DNA of 61,233 nt from Caldilineaceae bacterium (GCA_022821545.1 JAJEDJ010000056.1:1-61233), one strand, 5' to 3'; numbered from the stretch's first letter, positions 14,980 through 24,123 are shown. The notes: generated from the sequence alone by a model not told the origin. Numbers and translations: made by a program.

Positions 14980-17700
14980 TCAATTCCGATCTGTTCCTGG
15001 CCGCGCCGCGGCGCCGCTCCGTTCATACAGGTCGGCGCCAATTCCCCCTTCCGACTCTATCCACATCCGCTTCCCGTCGCTCCATATATGGACGCGCCCG
15101 TCCAGGTCGTTTCTCAGAATCAGCCTCCCGTCCAGTATTTCCAGCACCTCGGCGTCCGGGTGCCCATAACGGTTCTCAGCGCCGACCTGGATAACCGCAA
15201 CGCTTGGGCTGACCGCCTCGACAAACGCAGCGCTGCTGCTGTGCCCGCTGCCGTGGTGTCCTACCTTGAGCAGCTGTGCCGCCAGCGGCTGGCCTCCGCC
15301 CAGCAGCCGCTCCTCACTGGGTTGCCCCGCATCGCCCGTAAGCAGCGCTGTGAAATCGCCGTATACCAGCCTCAGAACCAGTGACCGCTCGTTCTTGTCA
15401 TCCTCATCGAAATCTCTTAACTCTTCTTCGGGCGGCGGCCAGAGCGCCCACAACGCGACCCCGTCACCGAGGTCCAGCCAACCTCCCCGTTGAAGCCCTT
15501 CCACCGGCACATTTGCTGCCCTGAAGGCCGACATCCAGATCTCTGAATCCTCGTGGCCGCGCGTATTCTCGCTGATAATCGCTCTATCGATTCTGAATCG
15601 TTCAGGCAGGTCGGTCTGGCCGCCCAGATGATCCCAGTCGGGGTGGGTCACGAGCGCGTAGTCGATCCTTCTATCCCAAAATGGCATCACCGCGCCCAGC
15701 TCGGCGTAAAGCTGCTGGCTGTCATCTCCGCCGTCGATCAATACCTGGCGCCCGCTGGGTGTCTGGATAAAGATGCCGTCCCCCTGCCCGACGTCCAGGA
15801 ACTGTACATGGAGCCGGCCGTCCGGCTGGGTCAGGGCGATCCACCACACCAGCCCCGCGACAGCTGCAAAGACGCCTACCGTCCAGTTCGCCTTACTGAG
15901 GAATGCCAACCATATGCGAGTCGAAGCCTTCTGGTGAGGCAGAGCGGAAAATCGGATAGTCCTTCTCCATAACCGGCGCAGAGAACTCGATATCGGCTTT
16001 CTCCAATACAGGCCCAGAATGGCGGCATAGGTGAGAGCCGCGGCCCTGCCTCCGAACCAGTCGACCTCAACACCGGCGCCTTGGAAACTCGCGCTCCAGT
16101 CTACGATCATCGTCGTCCACCTCAGACTCGCGAATGGTACGAATAGCAGGTACTGCGCGACCTGTTCCAGTCCTGAAAGCCCCGCTGTCAGGGCAATGCC
16201 GCCGAATATCATTATCCAGGGTTGAACCGGTGCGATCAGCAGATTTGCCAGCAAACTGATCAGGCTGACGCGTCCATAGTAATATGCGATCAATGGAAAC
16301 GTAGCTATGTTGGCCGCAATGGACATGATCAGAGCATCGCGCAACAGGTCTCCGACCGATCCGGGCATAAGAAAGGCCGACTCGGGACTCCTTGGCGGCG
16401 GTCCCCATTTTCGCAAGCGCAATATCAGCTGATTCAGAAGTGAAACAGATCTGTCGGTAAGAGCGGGACCAATCAGGATCAGGCCGGCTGTGGCCGAGCT
16501 GCTGAGCTGAAAGCCCACGTCCCAAAGCATGAGAGGGTTCCACAGCGTCATCAACCAGCACGCCGCGGCAAGACTCACCAGGGCAGTGCTCTGACGCCCC
16601 AGTACCGTTGCAACTGCGAACAAACTGCCCATCAGAGCCGCACGCATTACCGCGGCGTCACCACCGACCAGAAGCGCGTAAAAGGCGAGGCCGCCCAGGG
16701 CCGGCCACAGCGCGCGGCGCTTCCCGAACAACCAGATTCCCAGGGCCATCAGCAGGCCGGTCACCAGCGCCACATTGCTGCCGCTGATAACGATAACATG
16801 GCTCGTGCCCGTCAGGTTGAACTTGTCGTACAGTTCTCGGGGAATGCCGGCCTCAATGCCCAATAACATCCCGTTTGCCAGGGACGCATGAGGTTCCGGC
16901 AGCAGGCGATTCAACAGCTCTTCGCCGCGATTGCGCACTTCGTAGATCAACTGGAACAGTACGCCCCCGCGTAGCATCCCCGGTTGCGGCTCTATGCGCG
17001 GCCGCAGCAACAGGCTGTGAATCCGCTTGCGGGCCAGGTAGGCCCGGTAATCAAACTCCTCGAAGATCGGAGGTTCCGTCAGCTCGCCTCTCACCCGCAC
17101 GCTCTCACCGTAGCGATAACGGTAAACGTCCTCCGTCTGTACACGCAGGCGCCCGCTGACCTTCTTCCTCTCGCCGGCAAGCTCCAGGGACTCCACCTCG
17201 ATGTCCAGACGCCGGCGCCCCTCTATCAGGACGGGATAACTTGCCACATAGCCGTCCATCGTGACGCGCGGGCTGGCCCCATCACTTTCGTCACCGCTGT
17301 CGTACGCCAAGTTGTCGTACGCCAGGTTGTAGTACGCCAAGTTGTAGTACGCCAATTGCGATGGCCCCAGGCAAGGTTGCGGCGGCTGCGAACCCAGTCG
17401 CAAGACACCGCAGATGCCCGCCAGTGCAACTGCGCCGGTTAGCCAGCCGGAAAGAGACCTGCGCGGGACCGCAAAACCGGCTGCTGTCGGCCAGCGCATA
17501 GTTTTCGCAGCTTTGGCAGTGTCCCTGGCACTGTCCTTGGCACTGTCCTTGACATCCATCCAAAGACAGACGGGAATGAGGGCCAGCGCCGTAATCCAAC
17601 TGAGGTCGCCGATACCGCAGCCAAACCATCCCCTTTGCCAGAGAAACTGCCCAACCGCTATGCCCACCAGGTAGGCTATGGCAAGATAGAGTAACTTCAA
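14980..17700 (-). CDS. comEC: DNA internalization protein ComEC/Rec2
   Basis: Inner-membrane channel for single-stranded DNA uptake in natural transformation. The 906-residue protein has N-terminal membrane helices and a DUF4131-like region (about 20-250). The competence domain follows, with GLLLG-like GMLLGIEAGIPRELYDKF and SGSNVALVTGL (about 275-560). A C-terminal metallo-beta-lactamase domain follows (about 640-890), with FLDVGQGDGIFI, THPDWDHLGG, LTGDAG and KVGHHGSGHS. Start TTG 17700 lacks an obvious ribosome-binding site. Two in-frame minisatellites lie in the N-terminal part. No comEA or pilus genes are nearby. Confidence 0.94.
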   Translation of the reverse strand: MKLLYLAIAYLVGIAVGQFLWQRGWFGCGIGDLSWITALALIPVCLWMDVKDSAKDSARDTAKAAKTMRWPTAAGFAVPRRSLSGWLTGAVALAGICGVLRLGSQPPQPCLGPSQLAYYNLAYYNLAYDNLAYDSGDESDGASPRVTMDGYVASYPVLIEGRRRLDIEVESLELAGERKKVSGRLRVQTEDVYRYRYGESVRVRGELTEPPIFEEFDYRAYLARKRIHSLLLRPRIEPQPGMLRGGVLFQLIYEVRNRGEELLNRLLPEPHASLANGMLLGIEAGIPRELYDKFNLTGTSHVIVISGSNVALVTGLLMALGIWLFGKRRALWPALGGLAFYALLVGGDAAVMRAALMGSLFAVATVLGRQSTALVSLAAACWLMTLWNPLMLWDVGFQLSSSATAGLILIGPALTDRSVSLLNQLILRLRKWGPPPRSPESAFLMPGSVGDLLRDALIMSIAANIATFPLIAYYYGRVSLISLLANLLIAPVQPWIMIFGGIALTAGLSGLEQVAQYLLFVPFASLRWTTMIVDWSASFQGAGVEVDWFGGRAAALTYAAILGLYWRKPISSSLRRLWRRTIRFSALPHQKASTRIWLAFLSKANWTVGVFAAVAGLVWWIALTQPDGRLHVQFLDVGQGDGIFIQTPSGRQVLIDGGDDSQQLYAELGAVMPFWDRRIDYALVTHPDWDHLGGQTDLPERFRIDRAIISENTRGHEDSEIWMSAFRAANVPVEGLQRGGWLDLGDGVALWALWPPPEEELRDFDEDDKNERSLVLRLVYGDFTALLTGDAGQPSEERLLGGGQPLAAQLLKVGHHGSGHSSSAAFVEAVSPSVAVIQVGAENRYGHPDAEVLEILDGRLILRNDLDGRVHIWSDGKRMWIESEGGIGADLYERSGAAARPGTDRN
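17299..17358 (-). repeat. Four-copy 15-bp in-frame minisatellite in comEC
   Basis: Four consecutive 15-bp units of the form GT(C/A)GTACGCCA(A/G)GTT (17299, 17314, 17329, 17344; last unit degenerate). They encode the pentapeptide LAY(Y/D)N repeated four times. They lie in the N-terminal soluble region of ComEC. The length is a multiple of three, so copy-number change would keep the frame. Confidence 0.85.
17513..17548 (-). repeat. Three-copy 12-bp in-frame repeat in comEC
   Basis: Three near-identical 12-bp units (17513, 17525, 17537; consensus TTGGCACTGTCC) encode DSAK/DSAR/DTAK just after the second membrane helix. This is the second in-frame minisatellite in the same gene within 250 bp. 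Confidence 0.75.
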
Positions 17701-18022
17701 TTGAATAGGCCTAGTGGAGTTGCAACACCGGGCCGGGCCGGGGGCAGTCCGGGCGGGGGAATGTTACTCCATGTCGGAGAATTGAACTACATCGAGACCT
17801 TGCGCGTCGCTGAGGCAAGACTGCGGGTTGCGCCGCAGGCAGTACATGTGGCGAGAAGTAAATATAGACGACAGGTTTTCCTCTGGACTTGATCTTGTGG
17901 TATAACTGAACCGGAATAGGCTCCTTGTGATTTTCCCGATTCCCTCGTAACCCAAAGCGGACTTCAACAGGCAACTTGCGCATAGCGTTTTCAACACCCG
18001 AACCCATCGAGGAGGCAGTTCT
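17701..18022. other. Divergent intergenic region between comEC and the molybdenum hydroxylase operon
   Basis: This 322-bp gap must hold promoters for both directions. I see a TATAAC hexamer at 17901-17906 (+) without a convincing -35 box. AGGAGG at 18010-18015 is the ribosome-binding site of the next gene. No gene, hairpin or repeat is evident. Confidence 0.4.
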
Positions 18023-18934
18023 TTGCAAGCATTAGAATTTGTAGCACCAACAACTGTGGACGAGGCAATCTCGGCCCTGGCTGCCGGGGGAGGAAGGGCC
18101 CGCCCGCTTAGCGGGGGCACCGACCTCATTGCTCAGCTTCAGGAAGGGCGCCTCGCACTGGACACAGTCGTCGACCTGAAGCGAATTCCCGATTTGATGG
18201 CGATTTCCATCAGCGGCGACGGCCTGACCTTGGGCGCTTCCGCGTCCTGCCATTCGATCAACGCCAATCAGGCGATCCGCGACGCTTATCCAGCCCTGAT
18301 CGATTCGACGCACCTGATCGGCGGTACCCAGATCCAGGGGCGCGCCAGCCTGGGCGGCAACCTGTGTAACTCTTCTCCTGCCGCCGATTCGATCCCCAAT
18401 CTCATTGCCCACAGCGTCACCTGTAATATCGCAGGCCCCAATGGCAGCCGCTCGGTCGCAGTGGAGGATTTCTGTACGGGACCTGGCCGCAATGTGCTGG
18501 AAAGTGGCGAGTTTCTGGTCTCACTGGATTTCCCCGCGCCGCCCCCCAACTTCGGCGCGGCATACCTGCGCTTTATCCCGCGCAATGAAATGGATATTGC
18601 GGTTGTCGGTGCAGGCGCCTCCGTTGTTTTGAGCGATGACAAGAGTACCATCCAGTCTGCACGTGTGGCACTGGGCGCTGTCGCGCCGACACCGCTCTAC
18701 GTGGAGGAGGCGGGCGCAGCCTTGGCCGGTCAACCGGTCTCCGAAGAGTCCCTGGCCAGGGCCGCCGAGTTGGCCAGGGCCGCGGCAAGACCGATCAGCG
18801 ACATGCGTGGAACGATCCCTCAGCGCAAACATCTCTCTGCCGTACTGACACAGCGCGCTCTGCGGATTGCAATTGATCGGGCTCGAGGCACAAAAACCGT
18901 TGACGAATTGGGGAGACTGAACGGACATGGCTAA
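18023..18934 (+). CDS. Molybdenum hydroxylase FAD-binding subunit (CoxM-like)
   Basis: Medium subunit of a xanthine-oxidase-family enzyme; its FAD passes electrons from the Fe-S subunit to an acceptor. The 303-residue protein has the FAD_binding_5 motifs RPLSGGTDL (about 31-39) and SLGGNLCNSSPAAD (about 111-124), and a CO_deh_flav_C-like C-terminal domain. Start TTG 18023 is supported by AGGAGG seven bases upstream. It overlaps the next gene by 8 bp, so the two are translationally coupled. The order M-S-L matches cox-type operons, but the substrate is not CO judging by the large subunit. Confidence 0.93.
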   Translation: MQALEFVAPTTVDEAISALAAGGGRARPLSGGTDLIAQLQEGRLALDTVVDLKRIPDLMAISISGDGLTLGASASCHSINANQAIRDAYPALIDSTHLIGGTQIQGRASLGGNLCNSSPAADSIPNLIAHSVTCNIAGPNGSRSVAVEDFCTGPGRNVLESGEFLVSLDFPAPPPNFGAAYLRFIPRNEMDIAVVGAGASVVLSDDKSTIQSARVALGAVAPTPLYVEEAGAALAGQPVSEESLARAAELARAAARPISDMRGTIPQRKHLSAVLTQRALRIAIDRARGTKTVDELGRLNGHG

Positions 18935-19400
18935 GAAGATGGCAGTTGAAACAACACTGAATGGCGAAGAGACCGTTTTCCTTTGCGAGCCTCGTCAGAC
19001 TCTGCTGGAGGCGCTCAGGGACAATCTGGGCCTTATCGGCAGCAAAGAAGGTTGCGGCAACGGCAACTGCGGCGCCTGCAACGTGATCCTGGACGGCGTT
19101 CTTGTCAACTCCTGTCTCGTGCTGGCGCCCGAAATCGAAGGCCGCTCGGTCGTGACAATCGAAGGCATCGCCGAAGATGGCGAGCTGCATCCGTTGCAGC
19201 AGAAATTCCTGGAGCACGCCTCTTTGCAGTGCGGCATCTGCACGCCGGGATTCATCGTCTCCGCCAAGTCGCTGTTGGACGACAATCCCGAGCCCAGCGA
19301 GCATGACGTGCGCCTGTGGCTTGCGGGCAATCTCTGTCGTTGCACAGGCTATGACAAGATCGTGCGGGCTGTGTTGGACGTGGCCGAAAGCGACGCCTAG
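18927..19400 (+). CDS. Molybdenum hydroxylase 2Fe-2S subunit (CoxS-like)
   Basis: Small electron-transfer subunit of 157 residues with two 2Fe-2S clusters. The N-terminal ferredoxin cluster uses the cysteines of EGCGNGNCGAC plus the Cys of LVNSC. The C-terminal cluster uses CGICTPG and NLCRCTGY. It carries electrons from the molybdopterin site to the FAD subunit. It overlaps the FAD subunit gene by 8 bp and is followed 18 bp later by the catalytic subunit with its own GGAGGA. Confidence 0.96.
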   Translation: MAKKMAVETTLNGEETVFLCEPRQTLLEALRDNLGLIGSKEGCGNGNCGACNVILDGVLVNSCLVLAPEIEGRSVVTIEGIAEDGELHPLQQKFLEHASLQCGICTPGFIVSAKSLLDDNPEPSEHDVRLWLAGNLCRCTGYDKIVRAVLDVAESDA

Positions 19401-19418
19401 CCCGGAGGAGGATATCAA

Positions 19419-21740
19419 ATGGCCGGTACAAAACAGAATGGAACCGGAAAACTGGCCGCAAACGGCCAGAACGGTTATAAAGTCATCGGCACGCGTCCTG
19501 TGCGCCCGGACGGTGTAGACAAAGTAACGGGCCGTGCCGTCTATGCCGCCGACGTGCAGATGACCGGGCTGCTCCACGGATTTGTCCTGCGCAGTCCTCA
19601 CGCCCACGCCAACATCCGCTCCATCGACACGAGCAAGGCCGAAGCCCTGCCCGGCGTGCGCGCCGTCGTCACTGCCGCAGACCTGCCGGTAGCCGAGGAC
19701 AAAATCGAAGACCTTGGCGAAGGCGCCATCAACCTCAAATACCTCAGCGACAACATCCTGGCCCATGAGAAGGCCCTCTACCACGGCCATGCCGTGGCGG
19801 CCGTGGCCGCGGTCAACCCGCATATCGCGCAGGAAGCCGCCGAGTTAATCGAAGTCGATTACGAGCCGCTGCCGCCGGTGATGACGGTTGACGACGCATT
19901 GGCAGACGACGCGCCCATTCTCCTTGATACGCTGCGCACCGATTCGATGGGCGAAATCGGCACAGAGAAGTCCAATCTGGCCTCCTTCTTTCGCCACCAG
20001 CGCGGCGATCTGGATGCGGGCTTTGCAGACGCCCACTTGGTGGTCGACCGCACGTACCGCACCGAAACAGTCCACCAAGGTTACATCGAACCGCACGCCG
20101 CCACCGCCTTGTACAGTGCCGACGGCCAGATCATTATCTGGACCAGCACACAGGGCTCGTTCGCCGTTCGCGGCCAGGTCTGCGAGATCCTCCAGATCCC
20201 GGTCTCACGGCTCAAGGTGGTTCCCACCGAGATCGGCGGCGGTTTCGGCGGCAAGATAAACGTATATGTTGAGCCGGTCGCCGTTCTCCTTTCCCGGAAG
20301 GCCGGGCATGAGCCTGTCAAGGTCGTCATGAGCCGGGCCGACGTTCTGGCCGCCACGGGGCCCACATCAGGCTCAAATGTCCGCGTAAAGATTGGCGTCG
20401 ATGCAAACGGCAAGATCTCCGCCGCCCTCGCCGAACTCTACTACGAGGCCGGCGCCTATCCCGGTTCACCCGTAGGAGCGGCTGCAAACGTGAGCCTGGC
20501 CCCCTACGCAATCGACAATCTTCAAGTGGACGGCTATGACATCGTTGTGAACCGTCCTCGCAGCGCAGCCTACCGCGCTCCCGGGGGAACCAACGTTGCC
20601 TTTGCCGTCGAGAGCGTCGTCGATGAACTGGCCGAAAAGCTGGGCATGGATCCGGCCGAATTCCGCGTCCTCAACGGGGCCAAAGAGAACGACCGCCGCC
20701 CCGACGGCCTGCAATACGCTCGCATCGGCCAGATTGAGACTGTCGAGGCCATTCGGGACTCGGAACACTACCAGTCATCGCTTGAAGGCAAGTATCGCGG
20801 CCGCGGCATTGCGTCAGGCTACTGGAACAACTGGGGTGGCCAGTCCAGCGCCACCGCCGTTCTCAACCCCGACGGCACGGTCAATCTCAACGAGGCCTCA
20901 ACCGATATCGGCGGTACCCGGGCCTCGATCGCCATGCAGCTTGCCGAGGCGATGGATATCGAGTACGAACAGGTGAAAGCCCGCGTGGTGGACACGGACA
21001 CTGTGTCCTACAACGACGTGACCGGCGGCAGCCGCACGACCTTCGCCACCGGTTTGGCCGCCTACAACCTGGGCCAGCAACTCGTCAAAGAGATGAAGGA
21101 CCGCCTCGCCGACCAGTGGGACGTTGGCGCCGGTGACGTCAGCTACGAAGACGGCGTCTTCAGCGCCGGCGGCGAGAGCCTCCCGTTCGTCGAGGCCGCC
21201 GGCCTCGTCCAGCGAGAAGAGCCCCTGATGGCCAGTTCAACGGTTCATCCACAGGACTTCGGCCCCGGATTCTCCACGCAGTGTGTCGACGTCGAAGTCG
21301 ATCCGGAGACGGGCAAAATCACGATTCTTCGCTACACGATCGCCCAGGACGTCGGCAAGGCGATTCATCCCTCCTATGTTGAAGGACAGATGCAGGGCGG
21401 TGTCGCCCAAGGTATCGGCTGGGCAATCAACGAAGAGTACATCTACGACGACGAGGGCCACCTCCTCAACGCCAGCCTGCTCGATTACCGTATGCCAACG
21501 GCTCTGGACCTGCCGATGATCGAGACGATCTTGGTCGAGGTCCCCCATCCTGCCCACCCCTATGGCGTTCGCGGCGTAGGGGAGGTCAACATAGTGCCTC
21601 CCGCCGGCGCCATCGCGAATGCCGTCTACAATGCAACCGGCGTGCGCATGGACAAGCTGCCGATCTCCCCCGCCAATCTTCTTGAGGCGATGTGGGCCCG
21701 AGAGGCGGAACCTGCTGAACTCGTGCCAGGAGACGATTGA
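19419..21740 (+). CDS. Molybdopterin-binding catalytic subunit of a xanthine-oxidase-family hydroxylase (CoxL-like)
   Basis: The 773-residue catalytic subunit. It has the Ald_Xan_dh_C fold (GRAVYAADVQMTGLLHG, about 40-56) and molybdopterin segments TQGSFAVRG and GGGFGGK. The catalytic Glu lies in GVRGVGEVNIVPPAGAIANA near residue 710. The active-site loop reads AAYRAPGG. It is neither the form I CO dehydrogenase AYxCSFR motif nor the form II AYRGAGR motif, so CO oxidation is unlikely. AYRAPG resembles loops seen in some purine and N-heterocycle hydroxylases. The substrate is unknown. A MoaD-like gene follows directly. Confidence 0.93.
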   Translation: MAGTKQNGTGKLAANGQNGYKVIGTRPVRPDGVDKVTGRAVYAADVQMTGLLHGFVLRSPHAHANIRSIDTSKAEALPGVRAVVTAADLPVAEDKIEDLGEGAINLKYLSDNILAHEKALYHGHAVAAVAAVNPHIAQEAAELIEVDYEPLPPVMTVDDALADDAPILLDTLRTDSMGEIGTEKSNLASFFRHQRGDLDAGFADAHLVVDRTYRTETVHQGYIEPHAATALYSADGQIIIWTSTQGSFAVRGQVCEILQIPVSRLKVVPTEIGGGFGGKINVYVEPVAVLLSRKAGHEPVKVVMSRADVLAATGPTSGSNVRVKIGVDANGKISAALAELYYEAGAYPGSPVGAAANVSLAPYAIDNLQVDGYDIVVNRPRSAAYRAPGGTNVAFAVESVVDELAEKLGMDPAEFRVLNGAKENDRRPDGLQYARIGQIETVEAIRDSEHYQSSLEGKYRGRGIASGYWNNWGGQSSATAVLNPDGTVNLNEASTDIGGTRASIAMQLAEAMDIEYEQVKARVVDTDTVSYNDVTGGSRTTFATGLAAYNLGQQLVKEMKDRLADQWDVGAGDVSYEDGVFSAGGESLPFVEAAGLVQREEPLMASSTVHPQDFGPGFSTQCVDVEVDPETGKITILRYTIAQDVGKAIHPSYVEGQMQGGVAQGIGWAINEEYIYDDEGHLLNASLLDYRMPTALDLPMIETILVEVPHPAHPYGVRGVGEVNIVPPAGAIANAVYNATGVRMDKLPISPANLLEAMWAREAEPAELVPGDD

Positions 21741-21742
21741 GC

Positions 21743-22036
21743 GTGGCCAAAGTCTGGATTCCACCGCTGATGCGCTCGCTCACCGATGGCCAGCAGATTG
21801 TCGAAGCCGAGGGCGAATCGGTGCGTGAACTGGTCGCCGCCCTGGAGGAACGCTTTCCCGGGGTTGCCGAACGCATCATCGATGAGGGACGCATTCGGCC
21901 CGGTTGGACGGTCGCGGTCGACGGCGCAGTGCAAAATCGCGGTCTGCGCGCGGCCGTGGGGCCGGACAGCGAAGTACATTTCGTACCAGCGATGACAGGC
22001 GGGCGGACAGGCGGGCGCAGCGCGCTGCCGCAGTAG
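21743..22036 (+). CDS. MoaD/ThiS-like ubiquitin-fold sulfur carrier with C-terminal extension
   Basis: A 97-residue beta-grasp protein (MAKVWIPPLMRSLTDGQQIV…) at the end of the molybdenum hydroxylase operon. MoaD proteins carry thiocarboxylate sulfur for molybdopterin on a C-terminal Gly-Gly. Here Gly-Gly occurs at 86-87 and again at 90-91, followed by RSALPQ. The doubled TGGR comes from a 12-bp tandem duplication (21995-22006 and 22007-22018). The start is GTG 21743, 9 bases after AGGAGA; TTG 21737 overlapping the coxL-like stop is possible. If functional as a carrier, it would need trimming. No MoaE or JAMM protease gene is nearby. Confidence 0.75.
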   Translation: MAKVWIPPLMRSLTDGQQIVEAEGESVRELVAALEERFPGVAERIIDEGRIRPGWTVAVDGAVQNRGLRAAVGPDSEVHFVPAMTGGRTGGRSALPQ

Positions 22037-22053
22037 CATTAACGCCCTATGAC

Positions 22054-22091
22054 TTGCCCTTGGCCGGACTGACGCGTTCGGTCAAGGGCAA
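22054..22091 (+). terminator. Terminator of the molybdenum hydroxylase operon
   Basis: TTGCCCTTGGCC (22054-22065) pairs with GGTCAAGGGCAA (22080-22091) in a 12-bp stem with one G-U pair, followed by TTTACTTTG. It lies 17 bp after the MoaD-like stop. A smaller AACGCG/CGCGTT stem lies just before the next gene. Confidence 0.7.
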
Positions 22092-22166
22092 TTTACTTTG
22101 TGAAGTGATTGTTCAGCCCCCACCTCACATCTCAACGCGCGAAGCAATATCGCGTTAAACCTCAAA

Positions 22167-23867
22167 ATGCGCCCTCCCCGGAAGGACAGTTCTTCCCTCA
22201 ATCCCAAGACACACAAGTTAGACAACCGGGTAACTCTGCAGTGGCCTCGCAAACGGCTTAACGCGAAGCCCTCTCGCCCCCTTCAACAACTGCTGGAATG
22301 CTTCCCACCGCATAACGCTGGCTTAGGTAAGGGAGGGCTACTGCTGCATGGCGATAACTTCGATTCGCTTTCCTGGCTGCTGGCAAATGGCTACGCCGGC
22401 AGTGTGCGCCTTGTCTACCTGGATCCACCCTACAACTCGAACCGTACCTATACCAGCCGCATCCGTCTGCGCGGGAAGGGGCAGCCCGTACTGGGCGAAA
22501 CGACCGCTTACGACGATGTCTGGCAGACCGCCGACTACCTCCAGTTTCTAACCGACCGGCTGCTCCTCCTGCGCGACCTTCTGCACGCCGACGGAACTCT
22601 CTGGCTCCACTGCGACCACCGCATGCAAGCGCATCTTCTCCTGCTGCTTAGAGAGATCTTCGGCGCCGAATCGCACCTCAATACAGTATTTTGGCGCAGC
22701 CAGACGATGCGCGGGGCCAAAGTCCATGCCCGCTTCTTTCCCCACAGCGCCCAGGCGATTCACATTTTTCGCAGAACACCTCGAGGTCGGCCCTTTTGGC
22801 ATGCTCCCACACGCGAGATCGTTCTCACCGAGGAGGCCGCCGCCGCGCAGTACATGCGCGACGAGCGCGGCTTCTTCCGCACTTCGGACCCAGGCACATA
22901 TAGCTTCAAGCGCCTGAAGTCCCTCCTTGCGGCAGGGCGGCTGTACGCCCCATACGGCGGCGACGTTATCGTAGATGAAGGCGTGCAGCGCGTGTATGCC
23001 TCCAACGGCGGAAACATTGGCGTGAAGTACCACCTTGAAAAACGCGGCCGCAATCGCTATGTCGTAACGAAGCCGGTGGACAATCTCTGGGATGACATTG
23101 CCGGTCTGGGAACGGTTCCCGGAGAGGACGAGAACTACCCCACACAGAAGACTGAGAGACTGCTGCACAGGATCCTTGAAACGGCCAGCCGTCCCGGAGA
23201 ACTCGTACTCGATCCTTTTGCCGGCTCCGGCACTACGCTGAATGTGGCGCACAAGCTGGACCGTGAATGGATTGGCTGCGACAGTTCCTGGCGGGCAGTG
23301 CGAACGGCCGCATGCCGTCTCAGCCGCCTCCCAACCGGCGCAGCGCCGGCCCAGGTCGGCGGAAACGGCGACCCCAATCCGGCTTATGACGCCGCAGAGG
23401 ACGACGCCCGCGGTGAAAGCGGCTACCGGATTGTACGCATAGGCGACGGAGACTTCGTCGATAGGCGCTGCCTTCGGCAAGAACTCCACGTCAACTCCAC
23501 TGTGGACATTCGACTAGTCCAAGACAAAGACCGCCTGACAGTTCGGATAGTAGGATTTCACAGCCCCCAGGTGGCAAGCTTGGCCGCCAATAAGAAGGTG
23601 GCGCTGCCGGGCGACTGGCGTGTGCAAGTGCGGGCGGTACTGGTCGATCCGAACTATGACGGCGCCGCCTTGCGGCCTGCGCTCGTGGACGCACCCGCAG
23701 GCAAGAGCGCTCTTGTCGCCGGCGTCTACTCTTTCGCTCAGCCGCTGCAGTCCGAGAGACGAGAGACTGAACACGCGCAGAGCAGGACCGTGGCAACCGT
23801 CATTGTCGACGTAACGGGTGAGGAGCATCTCTTTGTGGACTCAGTCCCTCACCGTGAGACGCCTTGA
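22167..23867 (+). CDS. Orphan site-specific DNA methyltransferase (N6_N4 class)
   Basis: A 566-residue DNA adenine or cytosine-N4 methyltransferase of the PF01555 type. The catalytic motif IV VYLDPPYNSNRTY comes first (about residues 85-97), and the S-adenosylmethionine motif I LDPFAGSGTT comes later (about 349-358), the beta-class order also seen in type III Mod proteins. The last ~165 residues (from about 400) have no recognisable domain and are beta-rich. No restriction endonuclease or specificity gene flanks it, so it is probably an orphan regulatory or protective methylase. No ribosome-binding site is visible before ATG 22167. Confidence 0.85.
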   Translation: MRPPRKDSSSLNPKTHKLDNRVTLQWPRKRLNAKPSRPLQQLLECFPPHNAGLGKGGLLLHGDNFDSLSWLLANGYAGSVRLVYLDPPYNSNRTYTSRIRLRGKGQPVLGETTAYDDVWQTADYLQFLTDRLLLLRDLLHADGTLWLHCDHRMQAHLLLLLREIFGAESHLNTVFWRSQTMRGAKVHARFFPHSAQAIHIFRRTPRGRPFWHAPTREIVLTEEAAAAQYMRDERGFFRTSDPGTYSFKRLKSLLAAGRLYAPYGGDVIVDEGVQRVYASNGGNIGVKYHLEKRGRNRYVVTKPVDNLWDDIAGLGTVPGEDENYPTQKTERLLHRILETASRPGELVLDPFAGSGTTLNVAHKLDREWIGCDSSWRAVRTAACRLSRLPTGAAPAQVGGNGDPNPAYDAAEDDARGESGYRIVRIGDGDFVDRRCLRQELHVNSTVDIRLVQDKDRLTVRIVGFHSPQVASLAANKKVALPGDWRVQVRAVLVDPNYDGAALRPALVDAPAGKSALVAGVYSFAQPLQSERRETEHAQSRTVATVIVDVTGEEHLFVDSVPHRETP

Positions 23868-24105
23868 AAACCGAAGGCCGGCCCTTTCCGCCCGGCACGA
23901 TAAAACCTGCCAAAATCCTACAGCCCTCTCTTCTCGCCCTCTCTCTCCTCTCCACTCACTCCTCGCCTTCGTGTCTGCCCTGCGTCTCTCCAAGAGCCGG
24001 AAAACAGTTTCAGCTACCGCTGACAAGCCCCCCCGCCAGATTGTTCCCACCCCACATCTGAGATGCACCCCGTGAAACTTGCGCGAGAATGTTCACGCCC
24101 AGGAA

Positions 24106-24114
24106 TGGTATACT
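24106..24114 (+). promoter_or_regulatory. Extended -10 promoter immediately before mutL
   Basis: TGGTATACT (24106-24114) is an extended -10 element whose end is 9 bases before the mutL ATG. Transcription would start about 1-3 bases before the ATG, and no Shine-Dalgarno sequence is present, suggesting a leaderless mRNA. No good -35 box is seen. Confidence 0.5.
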
Positions 24115-24123
24115 AACCGCACT

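Noticed and set aside
18023..21740. Carbon-monoxide dehydrogenase (coxMSL) naming
   Set aside because: The large-subunit loop AAYRAPGG lacks the CODH form I and form II motifs, and coxDEF are absent.
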